Part shown: positions 16,818 through 27,800 of the stretch, in pieces
Numbering within the stretch: the first letter of the stretch is position 1
Layout: every line of letters begins with the position of its first letter
NCBI GenBank assembly: GCA_963746265.1
Contig: CAVVAM010000001.1
Location: 1 to 64,000 of the forward strand
Direction: 5' to 3'
Source: Ilumatobacter sp963746265
GTDB taxonomy: Bacteria; Actinomycetota; Acidimicrobiia; Acidimicrobiales; Ilumatobacteraceae
DNA length: 64,000 nt
Made by a program: the position numbers and the translations under genes
Notes under the pieces: generated by a model
Told to the model about the DNA's origin: nothing
Databases searched by the model: none
Seen by the model: the letters and a program-made list of their open reading frames with translations, nothing else

Positions 16818-18998
16818 GTGACGAATCCTCACGGGGACGTGCGAATACTGAGCCGTAGGATGCGGCGTCTCGCGCACGCCGCCGGCGACGAGGATCTCGT
16901 GTCGCTCTCCAACCGCTTCACGTTCGGCGACGTGCGCGACCCCGGCCAGTTCCAGCTCGCCGGCGCTTCGAGCGGGTTCACGATCGCGGTGGAGATCGAG
17001 GCCGGCCTCGATCTGGCGGGCGTGCTCGCGGCGCTCGACGTAGCGCTCGACACGCAGATGTCCGACAGCGTCGCCGCGGCGCTCGAGGCCAAGGTCTCAC
17101 TCGGCCAATCGGTCGACTGGCAGTCGGTGCTCGCACTCACCACGCTGCCGCCGCAGCTGCGACCGATGCGCGACACACCGCTTGAGGTCGAGTTGTCGTG
17201 GATCACCGCCGAGCCCGTCGTGCTCGCCGCCCTCAGCGGTCTGTCGACGACGACCGACCTGTCGGCGGAGGTCTCCGCCTCGGTCGCCGTGGCGATACCG
17301 CTCGGGTTCTTCGATGGCGGGGTCGAGGTCGGTGCGTCCGTCGCCGGCAAGCTCGAGAAGGCGTGGCGCCATCGCATCGTCGACCCGGCCCCCTCCGCCT
17401 TCGGGCTCGACGATCGATCAGGGCTGACGACGACGATCGATCAGATCCTGAACGGCAACCTCAAGGCGACCGTTGCTCACTGGCTGATCGTCAACGGACA
17501 GATCCCTCACGGCCAGTCGAACGTGTTCACCAAGGTGGCGGCTCGTGGCATCTTCCACTTCCGTACGTCGATCGCCAAGAAGACCGGCGGCGAGCCCGTC
17601 GACGCGATCCCGGACCTCAAGCACTCGACGAAGGGCCTGCTCGACGATCTCGACCGGATGGAGCAGCGGCTGCGGAAGGAGCGCGACCAACGGCCGGCCG
17701 CCGCCGACCAGGCGGCCGAGGCGCGCGATCTGCGCCGTATCGATCGACGTCTGGCCGAGCTCGACTCGATGCGGATCTCGCTCCAGCTGGCCAAGCAGGC
17801 GAAGGACCGGGCGACGAAGCAGAGCGCCGGTGGGACGAAGGCGGGCAGGGTCGTGTTGGAGGACATCGTCCCGCGCGGCCACAGCTTCGTCGAGATCTCG
17901 ACGTTCCTCGCGTCGGTGTCGGCCGAGGCGAGTGCCAAGTTCGAGATCACCACGCTCGATGCCGAGGAGGTCCAGGAGGACCCCGGCGGTCTGTTGGGCA
18001 TCGCCGACCCGGAGACCGAACCCGAGGAGGACGAGGACGCCGACGAGCCGGACGATCCGGAGATCACGATCGACGACGCGCCGACCGAGCCCGAGGCGTT
18101 CGAGCTCGAGGCCGAAGGCGGCACGATCAGCGTCGAGGGCAAGAGCTCGACCGAGCTGTCGGCTCGCACGACCCGGTCGCGTCTGCAGACCGCGTCGGCC
18201 CCCGCTGGTCCACGCAGTCAGCGGCTCGTGTCCACGACCGATTCCGAGATCGTGAACCTCGTCATCCCGCCGGCGCTCGATCGCAAGGGGCTCGGCGGGC
18301 TCACCTATCGGTCGGTCGCCGCGGTGTGGATGGACACCGAGTCGGACACGGCGACCACGCTCGAGCTCGTGCCCGGCTACAGCGGTATCGCGACGGGGAT
18401 CGCAGCGACGGTCGACGAGCTCGTGCAGTGCGTGCGTCACCCGGGCGGGAAGACCGTCGAGCGGTTGTCGCTCCGTCTCGAGATGCACAGCCCGCGACTG
18501 CTGCGGCGGTTCTTCCAGCAGCTGGGGACGCTCGACTTCGACGAGCCCGGGTCCTACGTCCGGGCCGTCGCGGGAGGTGCGTTGGAGGGCACCGAGACCA
18601 TGCTGTTGCTCGAGGTGCATGCAGCCTTCGGCCGCGATGGCGACCGGTCCGTCACTCGCTACCGCGCCACGACGACCAAGCCGGCCGAACCGGCGCCACT
18701 CATCCCTCGATTCTTCGGATCGGAGACTCGCTCCTCGCGCACCTCGGAGATCCAGAGCATCCGGTTGCGTGCCCGGCTGGTCGACACCGACGGGATGCAG
18801 CTCGGCGGCACCCTCAAGCTCGGCATCATCCCCCAGGCCGTGTCCGCCAACATCAAGGCGGAGGTGCATTCCACGGTGCGGTGCATCCAGATGTTCGAGG
18901 CGTGCGTCGTCCACTTCCACGGTGGCCGCCGAGTGCGCAACCCCGCTCGGGTCGCCCGCCTCCCCCGCATGAGCCCCGTCCCGTTCGTGGTGGCGTGA
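16818..18998 (+). CDS. DUF6603-operon protein A, unknown function
   Basis: 726 residues, first gene of the five-gene coupled operon. No signal peptide or membrane helix. Residues 1-230 are beta/alpha with LSNRFTFGDVRDPGQFQLAG. Residues 274-334 form a charged, probably coiled-coil segment (LDDLDRMEQRLRKERDQRP). Around residue 400 lies an extremely acidic patch (ETEPEEDEDADEPDDPE). Residues 470-726 are beta-rich (SEIVNLVIPPALDRKGLGGL, RTSEIQSIRLRARLVDTDGM). GTG at 16818 chosen as start: GAGG lies just upstream, and codons before it run antisense to the neighbouring gene. Its last codon overlaps the start of protein B (TGATG). No family recognised. Confidence 0.75.
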   Translation: MTNPHGDVRILSRRMRRLAHAAGDEDLVSLSNRFTFGDVRDPGQFQLAGASSGFTIAVEIEAGLDLAGVLAALDVALDTQMSDSVAAALEAKVSLGQSVDWQSVLALTTLPPQLRPMRDTPLEVELSWITAEPVVLAALSGLSTTTDLSAEVSASVAVAIPLGFFDGGVEVGASVAGKLEKAWRHRIVDPAPSAFGLDDRSGLTTTIDQILNGNLKATVAHWLIVNGQIPHGQSNVFTKVAARGIFHFRTSIAKKTGGEPVDAIPDLKHSTKGLLDDLDRMEQRLRKERDQRPAAADQAAEARDLRRIDRRLAELDSMRISLQLAKQAKDRATKQSAGGTKAGRVVLEDIVPRGHSFVEISTFLASVSAEASAKFEITTLDAEEVQEDPGGLLGIADPETEPEEDEDADEPDDPEITIDDAPTEPEAFELEAEGGTISVEGKSSTELSARTTRSRLQTASAPAGPRSQRLVSTTDSEIVNLVIPPALDRKGLGGLTYRSVAAVWMDTESDTATTLELVPGYSGIATGIAATVDELVQCVRHPGGKTVERLSLRLEMHSPRLLRRFFQQLGTLDFDEPGSYVRAVAGGALEGTETMLLLEVHAAFGRDGDRSVTRYRATTTKPAEPAPLIPRFFGSETRSSRTSEIQSIRLRARLVDTDGMQLGGTLKLGIIPQAVSANIKAEVHSTVRCIQMFEACVVHFHGGRRVRNPARVARLPRMSPVPFVVA

Positions 18999-21900
18999 TG
19001 CCGACCTTCACCGAGCTCCGCCGTCTGATCCCCGATCTGGGGACCGAACGCACCGAGGCATCCCTCCCCGAGTGGTCCCCGGACGATCCGGGTGCCGTCG
19101 AGACGCCGTCGGCGATCGATCTCGCCGCCGTGTTCGACCTCTGCTTCCCGGCCGCGCCCGGCGGATCAGCGCCGCACGTCGGTCTCCCGCTCGGGGGCAC
19201 CGTCGAGGTCGTCGCGATCGACTACGAGCCGGCGTTCGAGGACGACACCATGTCGTTCGGTCCCCGACTCCGCGTCGAGCTGGCGTGGATCGGCGGTGAC
19301 GGCTGGAAGCCGATCCCCGGTGAGGACGACGTCGAGCTGCGCCTCGTGGGTGCGGAGCTGGAGTGGGACGACGGTGACGCGTCGTGCACGGTGTGGGGGG
19401 CCGCATCGCTGCCCGGAGGGCTCGAGCTCGATGCGTCGGTGCGGTTACCGGACCTCGTGCTGGACTGCGTCCTGCATCCGGCCGACGTCGATCCCGATGC
19501 ACCGGCGTCCGTCGATCCGTCCCATCGCGGCTTCCTCGAGCACCACGGTCTCACGATCGGCTCGACCGATCCGGAGCTGCGCTTCGTTCGGTCCACCATC
19601 AGCGAAGGCGCAGCATCGTTCACCGCCGAGGTGGAGCAACTGCTCGATCTCGGCTGGCTCGACATCGTCGATCTGCAGGCGCACGCCGAGTTCGAGTCGG
19701 GCATGGGCGCAGGCGGGGCGTCCTGGGCGATGTCGGCGGTCATCGCCGTCGACATCGGCGACCAGCACGACCCGCTCACGTTGCGCGTCGCCGGCAGCCA
19801 CGGCCGGTCCGGATGGAGCTTCGACGGCTCGCTCGCACCGCCGTCCGACCTCACCTTGCGGACGATCGTCGCCGACCTGGTCGGGCCGTCGCTGCTGCCG
19901 CAGGTCCCCGATCTGATCGGCGACCTGGCGGTCGTGGAGGTCACGGTCTCGCACGACAGCTCTCCCTCACGAACCGCCGTCGGCTGCCGGGTCGCCGTGC
20001 CGGCCGATCACGATCGCGATGGGCTCAGCCGTCTGCGCATCATCGAAGCGAACCTGGACGTCGTCCACACCGACACGACGACCGTGAGCGGTGGCGTGAC
20101 GTTCGAGTTCTCGTTCGCGACATCAGGCACCCTCGACGCCCACTTCGTGCACGACGAGGACGGGCTGCGGCTCTCCGCCCACCTCGAGCTCGACGCGACG
20201 CTCGCCGACCTGATCACCGAGGTGATCGACGTCGACCACCTGCCCGACTGGCTGCGCGACCTCCGAGTGACCTCGCTCGATCTCGATCTCGACCCGACGT
20301 CGGGGGAGTTCGCGCTGGCGTGCACCGTCGACTGGGATGCGCCTGGCCATCAGCACACCGCCGACACCGAGGCCGTGTTCTCGATCGTCCACGTGCCGAA
20401 GGACGGCGATCGGCCCGCCGAGTCCCGTGTCGACGCACGGCTCTCGCTCCACGGCACCGTGTTCGAGTGCCGGTTCGCGCCGGGCACCGCCCAGCCGGCG
20501 CTGTTCGAGCTCGTCGCCTCCGAGTCGGCCGACGGGATCAGCCTGGGGAACCTGATCAGGGCGGTCGGGTTGACCCCGGGTGAATCGCTCGACAAAGAGT
20601 TCGACCTCGTCGACGCCGCCCTCGTGCTCGACGGACCGGCGACCGGTCGGCGTCGGCTGTTCCTCGTCGATCTGGGGATCGACCTCGACCTCAGCTCCCT
20701 CGGCGACCTCCCGCTCGTCGGCGAGGGGCTCCGGAAGGCCGACCGCCTCGAGTTGTCCTTCCATGCGTACGCTGCGTCGGACAACTGGACCAAGGACGAC
20801 CTCGAATCGATCGGCGAGGCGCTGAACACCGACGGTTCGCGCGTGATCGCCGTCCCCACCGAGATCCCCGAGGCCACGTCGCACCTCGACGTATCGCTGC
20901 GCATCGGGGACGGCGACGCGATCCCGCTGACGTCGCCTCCAGCATCGCAGCCGGCCCCACAGGGTGGTGCGTCCACCGCAGGCGGCGGAACGCCAGTGCC
21001 GGTCAAGCCTGCCGGCGCGGTCGAGTGGCACCAGCTCGGGCGGAGCTTCGGCCCCGTCCACGTCGAGGCGATCGGGGTCGGCGTCGCGGCGGCTGATGAG
21101 GAGATCACCGTCCTGCTCGCCGGTTCGGTGACATTCGGAGGCCTCACGGTCAGCCTGCTCGGCTTCGGCGGCAAGTACACGATGCAGGAGAAGGTGTTCA
21201 CGCCACGTCTCGACGGGCTCGGGCTCGACGTGCGACGCGACCCGCTGGAGATCGCCGGTGCCTTCGTCGAGGTGGACGGCGAGTTCCGGGGTGGCCTGCT
21301 GGTGCGCACCGAGCAATTCACGATCCACGCGTTCGGTGCGTTCAAGATGATCGACGGGCAACCGTCGATGTTCGCGTACGGCATCCTCGACAAGCCGCTC
21401 GGCGGCCCAGGGTTCTTCTTCGTCGAGCAGCTCGCAGCCGGGTTCGGCTACAACCGCACGATCATCCTGCCGGACGTCGCCGGCGTGCGGCAGTTCCCGC
21501 TGGTCGCCGCGGCCATCGCCACCCCCGCCGCGGAGGCCGACTCCGACGACATCATCCCGGGCGGACTCGAGGCCTTCCAGCCGCAGATCGGGTCGTACTT
21601 CTTCGCCGTCGGCGTGAAGGCGTCGACGTACCAGCTGCTCGACACCGTGCTCGTGCTCGCCCTGATGGTCGGACCCCGCACGCGCATCGCGCTCCTCGGG
21701 AGCTCGACGTTCGAAACGCCACCGAACCCCGGTCCGGCGATGCCGATCGCCCGGGTCGAGCTCGACCTGATCGGCGAGGTCGACATCGATGCCGGCACCG
21801 TGCTGCTGCGCGGCGCGATCGACCCGGCGTCGTATGTGTTCCATCCGCACTGCCACCTCGGCGGCGAGTTCGCGTTCGCGACCTGGTTCCAGGGCAAGGG

Positions 21901-23014
21901 ACCGGCGGGCGACTTCCCGCACGCCGGCGACTTCGTCCTCACCGTCGGCGGCTACCACCCGCGCTTCAAGGCACCGGGGCACTATCCGACGGCGCGGCGG
22001 ATCACGCTTCACTACCCGATCACGCGCGAGCTCACCGTGTCGGGGAGCGGGTACTTCGCGCTCACCCCGTCCGCGTTCATGGCGGGCGCGGCCATCTCCG
22101 CCCGCTACGACGACGGCTCGATCCGGGCGTCGTTCTCCGCCGGCCTCGACTTCCTCCTGCAGTGGAAGCCGTTCCACTACGACATCTCGGTCGCGGTCAC
22201 GATCTCGGCGAGCTGGTGGATCTTCGACGCCGACGTCCACGCCGACGTCCACATCTGGGGACCGGAGTTCGCCGGCGTGGCCCACGTCAAGTGGTCGGCG
22301 ATCTCGTTCACGATCGAGTTCGGGGCGAACAGCCGGGCGTCGAGCGCCCCGATCTCGTGGACCGACTTCCGGACGTCGTTCCTGCCGGCCGCCGACACGA
22401 TCGGCCTCCGGGTCGTGAAGGGTGCCGTGTCGCAGTACACCGACCCGGACGTGGGCGTCGTATGGGTGGTCGACCGCACCCATCTCGAGATCGAGAGCGA
22501 CTCGCACATCCCGTGCAGCGACGACGGCGTCCCGATCCGGCCGATGGGTCGTGTCGCCGGGGGAAGCACGACGCCGACCTACACCTTCGGCGACCTCGAG
22601 CTCATGCGCGATTCGAACGGTGCCGTCGTCGGCGTCGGCTCCCCGACCGGCGAGCTGACGGACGAGTTCGGGCCGCTCGACACCGTCGCCAAGAACTTCC
22701 CCGCGGCGCTGTGGGGTACTCCGATCGCCCGCCCGGACGACGCGCTGCGATCGGACGCGATGGTGTCGCACGAAGCGGGTCGCCGCTTCGGCCTGCGCCA
22801 ACCGACCCGGGCTCAGGGTGAGGAGGTCGGGCGCATTCCGGAATGGCTACCCCCCGACGCGGTCACCGTCGCTGCGACGCGTCGAGCCGCCCACTTCGCG
22901 CCGAAGCAGGGCCAGGGCACGACCACGCTCGACCCGTCGGTGCGCGTGCACGACGACCGAAGCTGGCAGCCCGGCGACATCGCTCGCCACGTCGTGGTCT
23001 CGGTGACGCCGTGA
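18998..23014 (+). CDS. DUF6603 domain giant protein (operon protein B)
   Basis: 1338 residues. The first 650 are repeating beta segments of Asp-rich sequence (DLDLDPTSGEFALACTVDW). After a Pro/Gly linker at about 650-670, residues 690-1150 match what I know of DUF6603: GAFVEVDGEFRGGLLVR, MFAYGILDKPLGGPGFFFVE and QLAAGFGYNR near residue 807, then long amphipathic strands (SWWIFDADVHADVHIWGPEF). The family comprises large bacterial and fungal proteins without assigned function. No signal peptide or membrane helix. Overlaps protein A (TGATG) and protein C (GTGA). The long amphipathic strands suggest lipid or particle binding, but this is speculation. Confidence 0.75.
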   Translation: MPTFTELRRLIPDLGTERTEASLPEWSPDDPGAVETPSAIDLAAVFDLCFPAAPGGSAPHVGLPLGGTVEVVAIDYEPAFEDDTMSFGPRLRVELAWIGGDGWKPIPGEDDVELRLVGAELEWDDGDASCTVWGAASLPGGLELDASVRLPDLVLDCVLHPADVDPDAPASVDPSHRGFLEHHGLTIGSTDPELRFVRSTISEGAASFTAEVEQLLDLGWLDIVDLQAHAEFESGMGAGGASWAMSAVIAVDIGDQHDPLTLRVAGSHGRSGWSFDGSLAPPSDLTLRTIVADLVGPSLLPQVPDLIGDLAVVEVTVSHDSSPSRTAVGCRVAVPADHDRDGLSRLRIIEANLDVVHTDTTTVSGGVTFEFSFATSGTLDAHFVHDEDGLRLSAHLELDATLADLITEVIDVDHLPDWLRDLRVTSLDLDLDPTSGEFALACTVDWDAPGHQHTADTEAVFSIVHVPKDGDRPAESRVDARLSLHGTVFECRFAPGTAQPALFELVASESADGISLGNLIRAVGLTPGESLDKEFDLVDAALVLDGPATGRRRLFLVDLGIDLDLSSLGDLPLVGEGLRKADRLELSFHAYAASDNWTKDDLESIGEALNTDGSRVIAVPTEIPEATSHLDVSLRIGDGDAIPLTSPPASQPAPQGGASTAGGGTPVPVKPAGAVEWHQLGRSFGPVHVEAIGVGVAAADEEITVLLAGSVTFGGLTVSLLGFGGKYTMQEKVFTPRLDGLGLDVRRDPLEIAGAFVEVDGEFRGGLLVRTEQFTIHAFGAFKMIDGQPSMFAYGILDKPLGGPGFFFVEQLAAGFGYNRTIILPDVAGVRQFPLVAAAIATPAAEADSDDIIPGGLEAFQPQIGSYFFAVGVKASTYQLLDTVLVLALMVGPRTRIALLGSSTFETPPNPGPAMPIARVELDLIGEVDIDAGTVLLRGAIDPASYVFHPHCHLGGEFAFATWFQGKGPAGDFPHAGDFVLTVGGYHPRFKAPGHYPTARRITLHYPITRELTVSGSGYFALTPSAFMAGAAISARYDDGSIRASFSAGLDFLLQWKPFHYDISVAVTISASWWIFDADVHADVHIWGPEFAGVAHVKWSAISFTIEFGANSRASSAPISWTDFRTSFLPAADTIGLRVVKGAVSQYTDPDVGVVWVVDRTHLEIESDSHIPCSDDGVPIRPMGRVAGGSTTPTYTFGDLELMRDSNGAVVGVGSPTGELTDEFGPLDTVAKNFPAALWGTPIARPDDALRSDAMVSHEAGRRFGLRQPTRAQGEEVGRIPEWLPPDAVTVAATRRAAHFAPKQGQGTTTLDPSVRVHDDRSWQPGDIARHVVVSVTP

Positions 23015-24876
23015 CCGATGCCCAGTCCAAGACCGCGTCCCGGAAGGTCCGGGTCGCCGAGCACGACGAGCCGGCGCTCACCGACGGGCGGTACGTCGTC
23101 GAGGCGAGCCAGATCCTCGCCGGTACCGAGTTCACCTCGCAGCTGCTGATCGAGGCGGTCGGCCCCCGCTTCGCACTGCCACCGGACGAGATCGTGACCA
23201 CCTATCCGGCGCCATCGGCGCGCGGCGACTTCGCCGACGTGCTCCCGCACGTGGTGCTGCGGCGCTCGGTGCTGCCGTGGGAGCGGCGAGCCACCGAGGC
23301 CGAGGAGACCGGCACGACACGGACCCCGTGGCTCGCCATCGTCCTCGAGGTCCATCCACCGGTCGGTGACGACGGCCCCCCCGGCGACGGCCCGTCGAGG
23401 ACCGTTGCTCGCTCCACGTTCTTCGGGCCGCCGGACGGGACGCCGTACCACGCCGAACTGGCGGTGGACGGTGCCGACCGGGTGAGCGACGCGACCGACG
23501 GCGTCACGCCGACGACGACGCTGGCGCTGGCGATCCCGAAGTCGGGTCTGCCTGATCCGACCACCGCCCAGCAGTTCTGTCACGTCCGCATCCAGGACGG
23601 CGGCCGCCAGGCGTTCGTCGTCTCCTCGCGGCGCGCCTGGCCGCCGGCCGACAGCGATCCTGAGGACGACGCGCCGGTACCGCTCGAGGGCGTCCTCGTG
23701 ACGGCGCACGTCGTGTCGCTCGAGAAGTTGTTCACCCAGGATCTGGACGCACTCGACGACGACGACGCGGTGCTCGTGCCCTCGCTCCATCACTGGGACT
23801 ACACCATCCTCCCCGAGGACGAGCACGGCTTCGCCCACTTGGCGAAGCGTGTGGACGTCGGCTCGCTGACCCCGTCAGCGCCGAGCGTCGCGCCCGACTC
23901 CACGGTCGCCGGGGCCGGGATCGTTCCGCTGCGGCACGAGTTGCGCAACGGCGACGTGGTCACGTCCTGGTACCACGGCCCGCTGTCGCCGCAGGCCCCC
24001 ACGTTCAGCGGGATCGACAGGCCGAGCGGTGCCGACCGTTCCGATGCCCTGCTCGTCTGGGACCCCGACGCGGGGCGGATCGATGTGTCCTACGCGGCAG
24101 CGTGGGAGCTGGGCCGGCTCCTCGCCGTGCACGAACCACAGGTCGTCGAGCAGCTCCTCCGGTGGAAGTTCGAGCACCAGCACCGGGCACTCACGAGCGC
24201 CGAGCGCGGACAACTGCACTCGATGGTCGACCTGCTCCTCCGTCCTGCGGACGCCACTCCGGCGCCCGGCGCGCCCGCCGATCTCGTCGACTGGTTCGAG
24301 TCCCAACTGACCCTGTTGGACAGCGTGCCCTTCGGGTACCTGGTCCCCGACGAGTCGATGCTGCCGCCCGGATCGCTGCGCTTCTTCGAGATCGACCCCG
24401 CTTGGCTGAACTGCCTGCACGACGGCGCCGCCAGCCTGTCGCGCCGTGTCGGCGACCGTGCCGACGCACTCGGGGCGATCAGCCGAAGCCATGCCGACGA
24501 GCAACTCGCGCTCACCGACACGACCGACTGGTCGGGATTCGCCCTCCGCTCCGAGATCGTCTCGCACTACCCCGGCACCCTCGTCACGGCGAAGATCGGT
24601 CCGAAGGGGCCCGACCGGACCGACGTCCAACCGATCCGACGGTGGTCGCCGGCGCCCGACGTGCTCATGATGCTGTATCCGGAGAAGATCACCGCCGTCG
24701 AGTTCGAGCATCCGATCCACCACGTCCACTTCTCCGCGACCAACCTGATCCACCACGACGACGGCACGGAAGTCGAACCCGGCGACCAGTCGCCGATCGC
24801 AGGGTTCTCGGCGGCAGACGTCGTGCGTCATCTGCTCGTCTCCGTCGACGCGATCACCTACGAGTGGGATCGCTGA
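23011..24876 (+). CDS. DUF6603-operon protein C, unknown function
   Basis: 621 residues, GTG start in a GTGA overlap with protein B. Mixed alpha/beta, no signal peptide or membrane helix. Visible segments include YVVEASQILAGTEFTSQLLI, LVPSLHHWDYTILPEDEHGF, NGDVVTSWYHGPLSPQAPTF and WELGRLLAVHEPQVVEQLLR. The stretch around residue 310 (PLRHELRNGDVVTSWYHGPL) is what one expects of a domain making protein-protein contacts, but no enzyme motif is seen. Stop overlaps the next start (TGATG). Not recognised as a named family; its fixed place in the operon suggests a complex with B and D. Confidence 0.75.
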   Translation: MTDAQSKTASRKVRVAEHDEPALTDGRYVVEASQILAGTEFTSQLLIEAVGPRFALPPDEIVTTYPAPSARGDFADVLPHVVLRRSVLPWERRATEAEETGTTRTPWLAIVLEVHPPVGDDGPPGDGPSRTVARSTFFGPPDGTPYHAELAVDGADRVSDATDGVTPTTTLALAIPKSGLPDPTTAQQFCHVRIQDGGRQAFVVSSRRAWPPADSDPEDDAPVPLEGVLVTAHVVSLEKLFTQDLDALDDDDAVLVPSLHHWDYTILPEDEHGFAHLAKRVDVGSLTPSAPSVAPDSTVAGAGIVPLRHELRNGDVVTSWYHGPLSPQAPTFSGIDRPSGADRSDALLVWDPDAGRIDVSYAAAWELGRLLAVHEPQVVEQLLRWKFEHQHRALTSAERGQLHSMVDLLLRPADATPAPGAPADLVDWFESQLTLLDSVPFGYLVPDESMLPPGSLRFFEIDPAWLNCLHDGAASLSRRVGDRADALGAISRSHADEQLALTDTTDWSGFALRSEIVSHYPGTLVTAKIGPKGPDRTDVQPIRRWSPAPDVLMMLYPEKITAVEFEHPIHHVHFSATNLIHHDDGTEVEPGDQSPIAGFSAADVVRHLLVSVDAITYEWDR

Positions 24877-27800
24877 TGCCGGCGCTGGTCCTCCCCCTGG
24901 TCGTCGACGCCCTCCACCTGGCGCACGCCGAATCCGTCATCGGTCCCACGTCCGACCCGTCGATCCTGCCGCGCCGTGGTGACGACCGAGATCACTACTC
25001 ATCGACGCCCAACCTCGCGGCGGCCATCCAGGTCGAGCCGTTCACCGAGTCGACCCACCGTCTCGCCGCGGGTGTGCACCTCCACTGGAGCCTCCCGGCG
25101 GCACTGACGCGCGGATCGACGCGCCGTGGCCCGAGCTACGACGTCGAAGTCGACGGATTGCACATGCCGGCGGCGCCGAACCGGTGGCTGATCGTGCGCA
25201 CCGACGGAAAGTTCGTCGCCCGCGTCGAGAGCGACTACGTCCATCCGCCCGAAGCCGGACGCCCGCGTGACGCGACGCTGTACCCGGCCGCGGGTGACGA
25301 GACCCGCCACCGGTTCATCGGCCGCCAACTCACGTGGCGCGGCGACGAGATCTCCCAGCCGGAGGCCGCGGAGCCCCTCGACGACGACGGCGAGCCCATC
25401 CTGCCGATCCGGCTCGATCCGCCGCTGACGGCGCTCGGTCCGGGCGACCCGATGTTCGCCGCGCTCTACGGCAACTGCCGGAGCGTGTTCGGCGCCCACG
25501 ACGACCTCCGCGACTTCGACGGGCCGGGCACGCCTGCGTACGACGTGTTCGGGTGGTACGAGGACCCGACCACACCGCCACCACCGACGGGTGACAGCGA
25601 TGCGGTCTCGGTCATCGACCTAGGTGAGGGACGGCCACAGTCGATCGACCCGCTCGGCCAGCTCGTCGGCGCACTCGACATCCCGAGCATCGTCTCGGCG
25701 TACAACGACATCGAGACGTTACACCCGGTCTACCGACGCACCGCCGACGGCACTTGGACCGAGGAGCACGAGCAGGCAAGCTTCGTGTTCACCGAGGAGT
25801 TCAGCTCCGTTGATCGCGCTGTGCTCTGGTCGGAGTCGCGGGGCGTGCGCCTGATCCTCGACTACGCAGCCGGCACGGTCCGGTTCTGGAACGAGACGTT
25901 CGAGGACGCCGACCGCGACCCATACGTGATCTATCGCATCCGTTCGGTGTGGCCGGATTCACGCCGAGCGGTGGAGGAGCGCTTCGCGTGCCGCCTCGAC
26001 GGTTACGTGTCCGACGTCGATCTCCCCGACCGTCTCGTCTGCCACGGGCGTGTGGACGCCAGCTCGCCCGCCCACCCGGTCAGCGCGACGTTCGAGGCGC
26101 GGGTAGCGGTCGGTAGCACGGCGACCGAGGCACTCGCGGCCTGGTTGGCCGACCGGTTCGCCCGGATCGACAGCTCGGGAGCCGCCGGTCTCCAGTCGCT
26201 GCGGGCGTTCGTCGGCGAGGAACGAGATCTCGAAGATTTCGTCGAAGGGCTCGGCTTCGACGAGCTCTGGGACCAACACCACCTCGACGCCCGGGCAGCC
26301 GTCAGAACGATGCGCCACGAGCAACGGTTCCGTGAGACCGAGCGCACGACGGTCTGGAAGATCCGGCGCCGGCGAGACGCGACTGCTGACGAGCGGACGA
26401 CCGACATCGACGCGCTCCCGCTCGCAATCCACCATCTGCTCGCCAGCCTCAACGAGGAGATGCTCGATCTCGAACGGAAGCGGTTCGAGATCGCGTCGCA
26501 TCGCGAGCGGACGTTCGACGACTGGCACGCCTTGATGGAGGCGACCTACCCCGAGCTCGTCGGCGGCCGCGCCGTGGTCGACCTCGACGACCTCGGCGAC
26601 CTCGTCGCCGACAGCCTCGTGCCGCTCCAGGACCGATCGGTGGCTCGGATCGACCACGAGGTCAGTGGCATTCCGGCCACGCTGCTCGCACCGGTTCGCC
26701 GACTCCACTCGGCGCTGCGGCGGTACCGCGATCTCGAGCTGGTGCGCTCCCCGGGCCCGCGGTTCTGGCGGCCGCGCGACCCCGTCGTGCTCCTCGGCCA
26801 CGACGACGGCGCAGCGATGGCCTCCGATCGCTTCGGCGGATCGGACGACCAGGCCGCGACGATCGTCGGCGGCTCGATCTTCACCCCCCTGCGGGAGCGC
26901 CGCACGCCGCCCGACGACGCGATCACGGGCCGGACGCAGGTGTTGCGCACAACCGACGCCCGGCCCTGGCACCCGCTGTTCCTCGAGTGGTCCGTCGAGC
27001 TGCGCCCGCTGGGTGCCGGTTCGAACCACGACGGCGCCGGCGGACGATACGCGCCCGACTTCATCGCCGCTCACTATGGACCGGAGGACGACGGCCCGGA
27101 CCTCGAGCTCACCGACGACCACGACCTGTACGGAGGCTTCCGACAGCTCACCGGTCGCACGATGCTGTCGAGCCACGGACCGTCACTCGTGCAGCGCCGG
27201 ATCGATGCGCTGCTCGAGAAGCTGGTCGCACACCAGGACGGCGCGATGGCGTCGATCGCAGCGCTCGCCGCCGCCGACGAACGGGTCGCAGGGCTGGTCG
27301 CGATGCGCGACGCGCTCGACCAGGTGCCGTCGCTGTCGCAGTCGTTGGGCGGCTTCCACGACGGCCTGCTGATGCGGGCATCGATCCGACAGCTGCCGAT
27401 CGACGATCCCCTCGGCTTCCGCCGGGAGAAGGATCTCGCCGACGAGGTGTCACGCCGGGTCGGCGGCCGACCGCTTCGAAGCCCCCTCCACGACCACCCG
27501 TTCCACCCGATCCGCAGCGGCGAGATGATCCTCTCGCGGCTCCGACTCGTGGACACGTTCGGCCAGGCCCGCGAGTGGCGGCCCTCGGATGTCGTCGGCG
27601 CCGAGGGGTACCGAGTGGACGCCGGTGGCCGACGTGTCCGCATGGCGCCGCGATTCGCTCAGCCGGCCAGGCTGAACTTGCGCTGGCTGTCGTCGACCGA
27701 ACCGATGCGCGACGCCGACGACAGCCCCGTGACGACCCCGATCCTCGGCTGGCTCGTGCCGAACGATCTCGACGATGTCGTCCAGGTGCACGACGCCGAC

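Noticed and set aside
20123..22801. 892-codon open frame on the minus strand opposite operon protein B
   Set aside because: Codon pattern is the mirror of the plus-strand gene, with Arg/Asp/Val-rich composition and no ribosome site or family match; the plus strand carries DUF6603 features and start/stop overlaps.
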